Shown here: piece after piece, positions 26,224-34,900 of the stretch
How positions within the stretch are numbered: the stretch's first letter is position 1
Layout of the letters: the number at the start of each line of letters is the position of its first letter
Assembly (NCBI RefSeq): GCF_012849095.1
Contig: NZ_CP051680.1
Location: 6,754,001-6,818,000 of the forward strand
DNA length: 64,000 nucleotides
Reading direction: 5' to 3'
DNA from: Cohnella herbarum
GTDB lineage: Bacteria; Bacillota; Bacilli; Paenibacillales; Paenibacillaceae
The notes under the pieces: model-generated
The model's database searches: none
What the model was told of the DNA's origin: nothing
Seen by the model: the letters and a program-made list of their open reading frames with translations, nothing else
Position numbers and translations under genes: made by a program

Positions 26224-27252
26224 ATGATGAATCGGTGGCCTGGGATGAAACGGCTGCTTCCGCTGCTGGCAGGTTTGGTACTGTTATTGTCCGCATGCGG
26301 AAGGGAAGACCTCTCAACTCTGAATCCGCAAGGACCAGTAGCTGAGAAGCAATTTGATTTGATGAAACTGTCCATCGGCATTATGGCTTTGGTCGTTGTT
26401 GTTGTGTTCATCATCTGTATTTACGTATTGATTCGTTTTCGCCGTCGTCAAGGCGACAAAAGCATTCCCGTGCAAGTGGAAGGGAATCACAAGCTAGAAG
26501 TAATTTGGACGGTAATCCCTCTTGTTCTGCTCTTGATTCTCGGCGTTCCAACGATCAGAGACGTATTCGGTCTTGCCAAGGATTACAGTAAAGACAAGAA
26601 CGCCGTGCAGGTCAAAGTAACGGCGCATCAATATTGGTGGGAATTCGAATATACCGATTACGGTATTACGACAGCTCAGGAATTGATCGTTCCGACGGAT
26701 AAGACGATTTCCTTCGAACTTGTCGCTGCCGACGTTAAGCACTCCTTTTGGATTCCTTCCATCGGAGGCAAAATGGATACGAACCCGGGCGTAACGAACC
26801 GGATGTATCTTGATTTCCCTAAAGAAGGCGTTTTCCGCGGTAAGTGCGCGGAGTTATGCGGCCCGGCCCATGCCTTGATGGATTTCAAAGCGAAAGCCGT
26901 TAGTCCCGAATCGTTCGATCGCTGGGTTGCGGCGATGAAAGCTCCGGCGGTTATGCCTGCGGATGCGGAAATCGCGGAGAAATTCACTTCGCAATGCTTG
27001 AGCTGCCATGCTGTCGGTGAGAATGGCGGTAACAGCGCGCCTAACTTAACGGGAATCGGCGGACGTCAAACGGTCGGCGGTATTCTGTATAACGATGAGG
27101 CCGGTGTGGAGCAGAACCTCCATGATTGGATCACGGATCCTCAGAAATATAAAATTGGCGCAATGATGCCGGGCGCGGAAGATAACAGCTTGACGCCTGA
27201 AGAGGTATCAAGCATCGCCAAGTATTTGGCGGAATACAAGCTCGACTATTAA
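26224..27252 (+). CDS. ctaC: Cytochrome c oxidase subunit II with fused cytochrome c (caa3 type)
   Basis: A 342-residue lipoprotein: signal with lipobox LLSAC (Cys about 20), two membrane segments, then the cupredoxin domain. The CuA ligands are in CAELCGPAH (Cys208, Cys212, His216) with the upstream His in DVKHSFWIP. A C-terminal cytochrome c domain has the haem site CLSCH (258-262) and an axial Met in GAMMPGAED. Fusion of subunit II with cytochrome c defines caa3 oxidases. It is the first gene of ctaCDEFG. The ctaA and ctaB haem A synthesis genes, which precede ctaC in B. subtilis, are not here. Confidence 0.96.
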   Translation: MMNRWPGMKRLLPLLAGLVLLLSACGREDLSTLNPQGPVAEKQFDLMKLSIGIMALVVVVVFIICIYVLIRFRRRQGDKSIPVQVEGNHKLEVIWTVIPLVLLLILGVPTIRDVFGLAKDYSKDKNAVQVKVTAHQYWWEFEYTDYGITTAQELIVPTDKTISFELVAADVKHSFWIPSIGGKMDTNPGVTNRMYLDFPKEGVFRGKCAELCGPAHALMDFKAKAVSPESFDRWVAAMKAPAVMPADAEIAEKFTSQCLSCHAVGENGGNSAPNLTGIGGRQTVGGILYNDEAGVEQNLHDWITDPQKYKIGAMMPGAEDNSLTPEEVSSIAKYLAEYKLDY

Positions 27253-27280
27253 TCAGCGGAATTGAAGGGGGTACGTGGTC

Positions 27281-29134
27281 TTGGCAGCACATGCACATGG
27301 ACACACGGTCAAGCGCTATAGCGGCTTGATGGATTGGCTAACGACCGTCGACCATAAGAAGATAGGTATACTGTATATGATTGCAGGAGGGTTCTTCTTC
27401 TTAATTGGCGGCTTGGAAGCGATTATCATTCGGGTTCAACTGATGAAGCCGATGAATGATGTCGTTGCCGGGGATACTTTTAACGAATTGATTACGATGC
27501 ATGGTACGACCATGATCTTCTTGGCCGCGATGCCTTTGCTATTCGCGCTAATGAACGCGGTTATTCCGCTTCAGATCGGAGCGCGCGACGTCGCATTCCC
27601 TTTCTTGAACTCCCTTGGTTTCTGGACGTTCTTCTTCGGCGGATTGTTGCTGAATTTGAGTTGGTTCGCCGGTACGGTGCCTGATGCGGGATGGACGTCT
27701 TACGTTCCGCTGGCGGGGCCGACCTTTAACTCGGGGCACGGGGTCGATTATTACGTAATCGGCTTGCAGATCGCCGGTATCGGTACGTTGCTTGGCGGTA
27801 TCAACTTCATGGCCACGATCATCAACATGCGTGCGCCTGGATTGACCTTCATGAGACTTCCCATGTTCACTTGGTCCATCTTCATTACTTCCGCACTGAT
27901 CGTGTTCGCTTTCCCGGTTCTGACAGTCGGATTGGTCGCGATCATGTTCGACCGGCTATTCCAAGCGAACTTCTTCGAAGTCGCGAACGGCGGTAGCGGA
28001 GTGCTATGGGAGCATATCTTCTGGGTTTTCGGACATCCTGAGGTGTACATCCTGATCTTGCCGGCATTCGGGATTATCTCCGAAGTCGTAAGTACCTTCT
28101 CGCGTAAGCGTCTGTTCGGTTATAGCTCGATGGTATTCGCAACCGTTCTGATCGCGTTCTTGGGATTCATGGTATGGGCTCACCACATGTTCACGACGGG
28201 TCTTGGACCGGTTGCCAACGGTTTGTTCTCGATCGCTACGATGTTGATCGCGGTTCCGACCGGGGTTAAAATTTTTAACTGGCTGTTTACGTTATGGGGC
28301 GGTTCGATCCGTTTCACGACGGCAAACCTGTTCGGTATCGGATTCATTCCGACCTTCGTTATGGGCGGAGTTACAGGCGTAATGCTAGCGTCCGCACCTG
28401 CGGATTTCCAATACCACGATAGCTATTTCGTAGTCGCTCACTTCCACTACGTTATCGTCGGCGGTTTGGTCTTCGGTATTTTCGCCGGATTGCATTACTG
28501 GTGGCCGAAAATGTTCGGACGTATGTTGAACGAAACGATCGGTAAAATTACGTTCTGGACTTTCTTTATCGGGTTCCACTTGACCTTCTTCGTACAGCAT
28601 TTCCTTGGATTGCTCGGAATGCCTCGCCGTGTCTACACGTATCTCGGCGGTCAAGGCTATGACGATATGAACATGATCAGTACGGTCGGCGCGTTCTTGA
28701 TGGGAGTCGGAACGATCGCGTTCTTGCTCAACGTCTTCATCACTTGGGCGAAGCCGCGCAATGCAACTAACGATCCGTGGGAAGATGGCCGTTCGTTGGA
28801 GTGGACGATTCCGTCGCCTCCTCCGGAGTACAACTTCCAACAAACTCCGCTCGTTCGCGGGTACGATGCATGGTGGAAGGAAAAGATGGAAGGAAAGACG
28901 GCTATGACGCCTGCGGAACCGATTGGGTCGATCCATATGCCTTCACCGTCGATTCTGCCTTTAATCATGAGCATCGGATTGTTCATTGCAGGTTTTGGGT
29001 TTATGTATGATCACCTTCTCGTCGCTGGCGGTGGATTAGTAATCACGTTCGGCTGCATGGTCATCCGTTCCCTGTTTGACGATCACGGTTACCATATCGA
29101 ACCGGAGGATCAGGAGAAAGGAGTGAAAGCATGA
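27281..29134 (+). CDS. ctaD: Cytochrome c oxidase subunit I
   Basis: A 617-residue haem-copper oxidase core with about 14 membrane segments, reducing oxygen and pumping protons. The active-site motif GHPEVYILILPAFG holds the CuB His and the cross-linked Tyr; further ligands are in WAHHMFTTG and the haem a/a3 His in SYFVVAHFHYV. The TTG at 27281 is 9 bases after GAAGGGGG and is preferred over a GTG at 27275, which is too close to the site. The stop overlaps the ctaE start (ATGA). Confidence 0.97.
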   Translation: MAAHAHGHTVKRYSGLMDWLTTVDHKKIGILYMIAGGFFFLIGGLEAIIIRVQLMKPMNDVVAGDTFNELITMHGTTMIFLAAMPLLFALMNAVIPLQIGARDVAFPFLNSLGFWTFFFGGLLLNLSWFAGTVPDAGWTSYVPLAGPTFNSGHGVDYYVIGLQIAGIGTLLGGINFMATIINMRAPGLTFMRLPMFTWSIFITSALIVFAFPVLTVGLVAIMFDRLFQANFFEVANGGSGVLWEHIFWVFGHPEVYILILPAFGIISEVVSTFSRKRLFGYSSMVFATVLIAFLGFMVWAHHMFTTGLGPVANGLFSIATMLIAVPTGVKIFNWLFTLWGGSIRFTTANLFGIGFIPTFVMGGVTGVMLASAPADFQYHDSYFVVAHFHYVIVGGLVFGIFAGLHYWWPKMFGRMLNETIGKITFWTFFIGFHLTFFVQHFLGLLGMPRRVYTYLGGQGYDDMNMISTVGAFLMGVGTIAFLLNVFITWAKPRNATNDPWEDGRSLEWTIPSPPPEYNFQQTPLVRGYDAWWKEKMEGKTAMTPAEPIGSIHMPSPSILPLIMSIGLFIAGFGFMYDHLLVAGGGLVITFGCMVIRSLFDDHGYHIEPEDQEKGVKA

Positions 29135-29748
29135 GTTCACACGACCACGTAGACGGCCACTTGCCTCACGAGCCTGAGAAGGCAACGTTGCAAGCCCGTA
29201 ATAATATTTTGGGATTCTGGCTGTTTCTCGGCGCGGAAACCGTATTGTTCGGTACTTTGTTCTCGGCTTTCTTGGCTCTGCGCCACAACATCGGAGACGG
29301 ACCTTCCGCTAACGAGATTTTCCAACTCCCGATGGTATTCGCGGCGACGATGATCTTGTTGACTTCGAGCTTAACGAGCGTATTCGCGGTTCAAGCTTTG
29401 CACCAACATAAGAAAAAAGCGATGGTCGGATGGTTGATCGTGACCATCGTGCTAGGACTAAGCTTCCTAGGCCTGGAGATTTATGAATTCTTCGAGTACG
29501 TACACGAAGGCCATAAATTTACGACAAGCGCATTCAGTTCCTCGTTCTATACGTTAGTCGGGTTCCACGGCGCGCACGTTGCGTTCGGTGTCGTCTGGAT
29601 CTCAATGATCATTGGACAAATCTTCAAAAAAGGTTTGACCGTCGTGACGGCGCCGAAAGTATATATTTCCGCCATCTACTGGCATTTCATCGACGTTGTC
29701 TGGGTATTCATCTTCACCGTTGTTTACTTGATGGGAAAGGTGGGTTAA
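29131..29748 (+). CDS. ctaE: Cytochrome c oxidase subunit III
   Basis: A 205-residue membrane protein with five predicted segments; the family pattern is seen in LGFWLFLGAETVLFGTLFSAF, GFHGAHVAFG and YWHFIDVVWVFIFTVVYL. It overlaps ctaD by four bases (translational coupling) and is followed after 4 bases by ctaF. Confidence 0.96.
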   Translation: MSSHDHVDGHLPHEPEKATLQARNNILGFWLFLGAETVLFGTLFSAFLALRHNIGDGPSANEIFQLPMVFAATMILLTSSLTSVFAVQALHQHKKKAMVGWLIVTIVLGLSFLGLEIYEFFEYVHEGHKFTTSAFSSSFYTLVGFHGAHVAFGVVWISMIIGQIFKKGLTVVTAPKVYISAIYWHFIDVVWVFIFTVVYLMGKVG

Positions 29749-29752
29749 TCTC

Positions 29753-30076
29753 ATGTCGAGCAATCATGACCATGCGGCTTCCGGAGAAGCACCGAAACGG
29801 CATAGGGTGGAAGGTCCGCAGAAACATATCGTCGGCTTCGTGTTATCTCTAGCCCTTACGATTATCGCGTTCGCGGCAGTATCCGCAGGGGAAATCAACA
29901 CGACTTTTACGTATATTATTTTGGTCGGTATGGCTGTTGTTCAAGTTTTCATTCAAATGGCATTTTGGATGCATATGAAGGATCGCGGACATTTGTTTCC
30001 GATCATAGGAATCGTTGCGGGTGCCTTTGTCGTTTTCACTATGGTGATCATGGCCCTGTATTGGGTTTGGTGGTAA
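29753..30076 (+). CDS. ctaF: Cytochrome c oxidase subunit IVB
   Basis: A 107-residue protein with three membrane segments and the typical hydrophobic core with a conserved WMHMKDRGH loop. A His-rich N-terminus (SSNHDHAASGE) precedes the first segment. Size and place, immediately after ctaE, match B. subtilis CtaF, a small subunit of the caa3 oxidase. Confidence 0.93.
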   Translation: MSSNHDHAASGEAPKRHRVEGPQKHIVGFVLSLALTIIAFAAVSAGEINTTFTYIILVGMAVVQVFIQMAFWMHMKDRGHLFPIIGIVAGAFVVFTMVIMALYWVWW

Positions 30077-30097
30077 GCAAGAAAAGAGTTAAACTAC

Positions 30098-30131
30098 AGA
30101 GAGGCGGGCCACAATCCGTCCTCTCTATTTT
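30098..30131 (+). terminator. Hairpin between ctaF and ctaG
   Basis: AGAGAGGCGG (30098-30107) pairs with CCGTCCTCTCT (30116-30126), followed by ATTTTTA. It could partly end transcription before ctaG and lower its level relative to the structural subunits. Confidence 0.6.
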
Positions 30132-30196
30132 TATGAACGGAACGAATGGCGAGCGAACCCTCGCATGATTCGTTACAGCTAGAAAGGGGGTTAACG

Positions 30197-31111
30197 ATGA
30201 TGTGGGGTTTGGAGTATTTTTCATTTCGCGATTTGTGGAGTCCGATGTTCATGATCTTCATGATGGCGATTATCGTGTTATATACGTTTATGGTGGGGCC
30301 TTGGAAACATCGGTTTGCGGGTAGCGCTCCCGTATCCTTTTCTCGTCAGTTGTCATTCGTGCTTGCGATCGTGCTGCTTTACTTAACGCAAGGCGGGCCT
30401 TTAAGCTTGATGGGGCATCTGATGTTTACGTTCCATATGACCAATATGGCGCTTGCGTATATCCTCGTACCTCCGTTGTTGATTTATGGTATACCTGATT
30501 GGATGTGGAGACGGCTTTTCCGGGCTAGCTTCTGGAGATGGGGAGCTTTCCGGCTCATCATGAATCCGATCATCAGCCTGGGACTGTTTACGTTACTGTT
30601 CTCGTTCTATCACATGCCGGACAATCACGACTGGATCATGACGCATTTTACGGTTCATAGAATCTACTATGCTCTGCTCTTTATCTCGTCCGTTATGATG
30701 TGGTGGCATGTTTACTGTCCGATTCCGGAATGGAGACGGATGACCCACATGCTTACGCTCGGTTATATTTTCATGAGCGGATTGTTGTTGACGCCGGCTT
30801 GCGCGATGATTATTTTCGCCAGCGGTCCTTTATTCGCCGTATACAACGATCCCCAAGTATGGGTGAAGGCAATGGGATATTGCGTATCCGGCGATCCGGC
30901 CGAATTGCTCAGCAAGTTCGAAGGGCCAGCATTCTTTAATATGATGAGCGGCAAGGACGACCAGCAATTGGGCGGAATCGTCATGAAGCTGCTGCAGGAA
31001 TTCGTTAACGCAGCCGCGCTCTACACCGTATTCATGCAATGGTACCGGAAAGAGCGATCGGAAGAGAAAGATAAAGACGAGCTTCTTAAGCCGGCCGCCG
31101 CTAATCGGTAA
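30197..31111 (+). CDS. ctaG: Cytochrome c oxidase assembly factor CtaG
   Basis: A 304-residue membrane protein of the caa3-CtaG family with about seven segments, needed for CuB insertion or assembly of the caa3 oxidase in B. subtilis. His/Met-rich elements are visible (MGHLMFTFHMTNMALAY, FYHMPDNHDW, WWHVYCPIPEWRRMTHM). The ATG at 30197, with AGAAAGGGGG just upstream, is chosen over an earlier in-frame ATG at 30146. It follows ctaF after a 120-base gap holding a hairpin. Confidence 0.94.
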   Translation: MMWGLEYFSFRDLWSPMFMIFMMAIIVLYTFMVGPWKHRFAGSAPVSFSRQLSFVLAIVLLYLTQGGPLSLMGHLMFTFHMTNMALAYILVPPLLIYGIPDWMWRRLFRASFWRWGAFRLIMNPIISLGLFTLLFSFYHMPDNHDWIMTHFTVHRIYYALLFISSVMMWWHVYCPIPEWRRMTHMLTLGYIFMSGLLLTPACAMIIFASGPLFAVYNDPQVWVKAMGYCVSGDPAELLSKFEGPAFFNMMSGKDDQQLGGIVMKLLQEFVNAAALYTVFMQWYRKERSEEKDKDELLKPAAANR

Positions 31112-31152
31112 CCGTACGATTATTAACAATCTGTGACGGTGTGCCGAAACGT

Positions 31153-31181
31153 TTGAACTGAGCCCGTTGGACAGGTACAAT
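31153..31181 (+). promoter_or_regulatory. SigA promoter of the DUF420 gene
   Basis: -35 TTGAAC (31153-31158), 17-base spacer, -10 TACAAT (31176-31181). The gene downstream can therefore be expressed apart from ctaCDEFG. Confidence 0.75.
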
Positions 31182-31224
31182 AGGGTAAAGACGGATGTTA
31201 TGACGATAGAGCGGGTGAATAGAC

Positions 31225-31686
31225 ATGTCGTGGTATGATATTTTTCCACTGGTGAGTACAAGCTTTATTCTGCTCAGCGGAATATTGGTTGCCATCGGTT
31301 GGCGATTGATTATTAAGAAGAAAAGGGAAGCGCACGAGAAGGTTATGGTAGCGGCTGCAGTAGCGGCAACGATCTTCTTCATTATCTACGTGTCGCGGAC
31401 GATTTTCATCGGCAATACGATGTTCAACGGACCGGAAAGCTTGAAGAACGTGTACTTGGTTTTCTTGCTGTTTCATATCGTGCTCGCAACGGTTGCCGCC
31501 GTATTCGGAATTACGACGCTGACGCTTGCCTACCGTAAAAATTTCGCCAAACACCGCAAGGTGGGCAGAGTTACGGCCATGATCTGGTTTACCACCGTCG
31601 TAACGGGAGTTACCGTATACGTTCTGCTGTACCTGTGTTATCCCGGCGGTCATACGAAGCCGGTCATCGATGCGATATTCGGTTAA
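31225..31686 (+). CDS. ctaM: DUF420 membrane protein, CtaM-like oxidase maturation factor
   Basis: A 153-residue protein with four membrane segments and conserved His positions (EAHEKVMVAA, LLFHIVLATVA, FAKHRKVGR). This is the DUF420 pattern of B. subtilis YozB/CtaM, reported as needed for haem-copper oxidase function. Location directly after ctaG supports the role. It is about 25 residues shorter than YozB at the N-terminus. The symbol is given on family and context. Confidence 0.82.
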   Translation: MSWYDIFPLVSTSFILLSGILVAIGWRLIIKKKREAHEKVMVAAAVAATIFFIIYVSRTIFIGNTMFNGPESLKNVYLVFLLFHIVLATVAAVFGITTLTLAYRKNFAKHRKVGRVTAMIWFTTVVTGVTVYVLLYLCYPGGHTKPVIDAIFG

Positions 31687-31715
31687 AGACTGGAAATAGA
31701 GCTGCGCAGGTGAAT

Positions 31716-31775
31716 AAAGGTATCCATAGACCGAACGCTTTTTGTCAAAGTGTCCAGTCAACGGGTACCTTTTTT
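31716..31775 (+). terminator. Possible terminator after the DUF420 gene
   Basis: AAAGGTA (31716-31722) can pair with TACCTTT (31767-31773), followed by TTTTG; the loop is long (about 44 bases). The remaining gap to 31998 is AT-rich and shows no other feature I can defend. Confidence 0.4.
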
Positions 31776-31998
31776 GTTTTGCTTGGGTAAGCAGGGGATG
31801 GCGAATAGATTACCGGGATCATTGTTTTAATTCCATAATAAATGTCACAGCGATCGGAATAGTGATCATCGCTAGTCCTATGTACAATCCTTAAAATGAA
31901 GAAGAAAACGCGATGTCGCCAAATGAAATGATAACGCTTCCAATCGCTCGCAAAAGGTGATATTAGGATTTTCATATTTATTAAGGAGAGTGAAATCA

Positions 31999-34900
31999 TT
32001 GAGAATTGTAACGCTCAAGCAAAAGCTGAGTCTGTATCTCGTCATCCTGTTAGTCGCGACGATGTTGCCGTTCGGATCGGCATTCGCGGATGACTCGCAA
32101 CCGATTACACCGAGCAGCGAACCGTTCGCAGATGACTATAGCGGGAACGGGAATACGGACGCGATCTCCGATAATTCCTCTGTTCATTCGATCGTGCCGG
32201 ACGTTACGCCTCCGTCTGTCGTATCTAACGTATATGCAGACGGTATTACGGACAAAGGATTTGATCTGCATTGGGATGCGGCTACAGATAACGAAGGTGT
32301 CGTGGCTTACGAAATCTATAGCGGTGATGCCTTGTTGTCTTCGGTGGGCAATGTAACGACTTATAAGTTGACGGGATTGGCGCAAAATGCGAACTATTCC
32401 TTGCGGATTAAAGCGCGCGACGCTAATAATAACGCTTCGGCACTAAGTACGGCTGTCGTCGTAAAAACGGCCGCTACGTTGGTTGGCGATAAGTACATTC
32501 ATGGAGGCGTCGAATATACGGCTAAATACGTGAAGAGCTGGGATTTCGCTGGAGACGGTAAACCTTGGGTGGGAGATCAGCCGACCTGGGATGGCCAGAA
32601 TGCCTCTTGGGTTGACAACCCGTATAATGGCGGAGATAAATCGATAGCCCTTATCATGACGAATAATGAGATACGAAAGAGTCAGATAGGTTCGCTTGGC
32701 ATGACGGAGGACCAGCTTCAAGAACTGTCAGGCAAAGCGAATTATCTTGTTCGTATACAGTTCCGCAGGTGGCAGCCGAGTGGCTGGAATAGCGGATCCT
32801 TCCTCTATTGGTCACTGGTCAACTCCAATCCGGACACGAACAACAATACGCAGTGGAAGGATTTGCGTGACGATACATTAAGAAGTTCGGCCTTAACCGG
32901 GGCAACGGAAAACTATTATTACAGAGGAACCAGTCCACGGTTTACGACTACAACTGGGTGGGCGCCCAAGGATGTGCGCATCGAGTTTGATCTGGCCAAT
33001 TGGGGTAACCCAAGGCCTGGAATCGGCACCTATATTGACGATGTTTCTTGGACGATCTATGTAGATCCGCTTGGTGATGCTCCGGCCGCACCGACGGCCC
33101 CGGTAGTGAATAACACGAATCACTCCTTCGGATGGACGAATACTAGCGGATACGATAGCGCCGGCAAGTATGAATACTCCCTGGATAACGGTGCAACTTG
33201 GCAGCAGGCAACAACGAATCCTCAATCCGTGGGCAATGCGTTCCGTGCGGCAGGAGAAGTTCAAGTGCGCGTTCGTGCAGCCGCAGCTACGAACGGTCTG
33301 GCGGGCAACGTTCTGAAGTCGGACAAAGCGTTCGTGTTCAGTGCATCTAACGGGGTGAAGGCCGGCGAGGAAGCGTCAAGTCTACTGTGGCGGATCGGTC
33401 AAGAAGATATGAATTCCGCTGAATTCCGCGATTATGCTCCTTCCGAGGAGACCGTTACGATCCCATCCGATTGGGCGTCACGCACCGACTGGAGTGCTTT
33501 CTCCAAGGGGATGAAGGCAGATAAGAATGGCACGATGAATATTCGTTTTAATCTTTCCGAGGTTCCAGCTCACGGGCTTAGGCTTAGCTACAAGATTCTG
33601 GATGCCTATAAGTCGACCCCTCAAATGGACGTGTTCATGAACGGCATCCTGACCGGACTTGTCCAAATTGCAGGTATTAACGGCAGCGGGGCGCTTGATA
33701 ACGATGGTGAACCGTTAGCCTACAAGCAGAATTATAAGGTATATATTCCTAGAGAGCTCCTACAAATTGGCGAGAATACGTTGAAGCTAAAGGTCGATCG
33801 CGGATTGTATGCGAACAATACCGGAGATCAATATTTATGGTACCAGTGGGATTATGTGAAGATGGAGCAACTGAGCGAACCTGCGGTCGAACCGTTGAAT
33901 GGCAGATATATTCATCTGGGCACTAACTTAGGTAATCTATTTTCCTTCGGTAACGATCAGACCCGACTTCTCCCGCAGCTCACGGAATGGCTTGGCATTG
34001 CTTACAGCGGTAACTGGATGCGCGTTCCGTTCTGGACGGATACGAAGAGCCAGTGGTGGGAGGAAGGGCGCAACTATTTGCTCGCATTACGAGATTTGAA
34101 TCTCGCTCCGATGATGAATGTGTTCGGCGGTGATCTGAAGAACGATACGGTGTTGCAACAAGGCACGATCACGCAAGGCGTTCGTGACACATATCGTCAG
34201 TTTGTGGCTCGATACGGCGATCTGTTCCAGTACTTGGAGCTGCAGAACGAACCCGGACTGTTCGGCTGGCACCAGAAGTCGGTTGTTGCGCTAGGCCAGA
34301 TGCTGCAACAGGAGCGGATGACTCAACAGCCGAATCTAAAGGTTATTGCACCTGGCTGGGCCTATTGGCCGACGAACGGTTCCCCTGCCGGGTGGGAGCG
34401 CAATCCTGAACTTCGCAGGGAAATTGAAGATCTCTCCGATATGACTAACGGACATAGCTATGGGGGGACTGGGGTGTCCTCTCCTCGTGGCAGCTCACTC
34501 CCCGAAACCTTGCTGACCTATTCGGAAACGAATGGAGTTATCCCTAAGGAGATGGTGATGAGCGAGACGGGCGGTAATGACGCTCACGTGGATGGCTCCC
34601 AATACGGGACGACGGCTTATCGGTTCGCTTCCTCGTTCGACCGGGAAATGCGGGCGAATATCGGATACGTAGACCATATCATGCAGCATGCCGCCTTCTT
34701 CGAGGAGGGGGATACCTCATTTGGTTTATTCGATCTCGATTTCAATTGGAGGACGCAGAAGCCCGAGGATACGATTGCTTGGCCGAATACGAAGGAGCCG
34801 GGCGAGACTCGCTTGAAGTCGTTTCGCCGTTTGGCTGCGGCCTATGCGACTCACGGGACTCCGTTAGCCTACGAGTATATCGACAAGGCGGCAGTGCAAG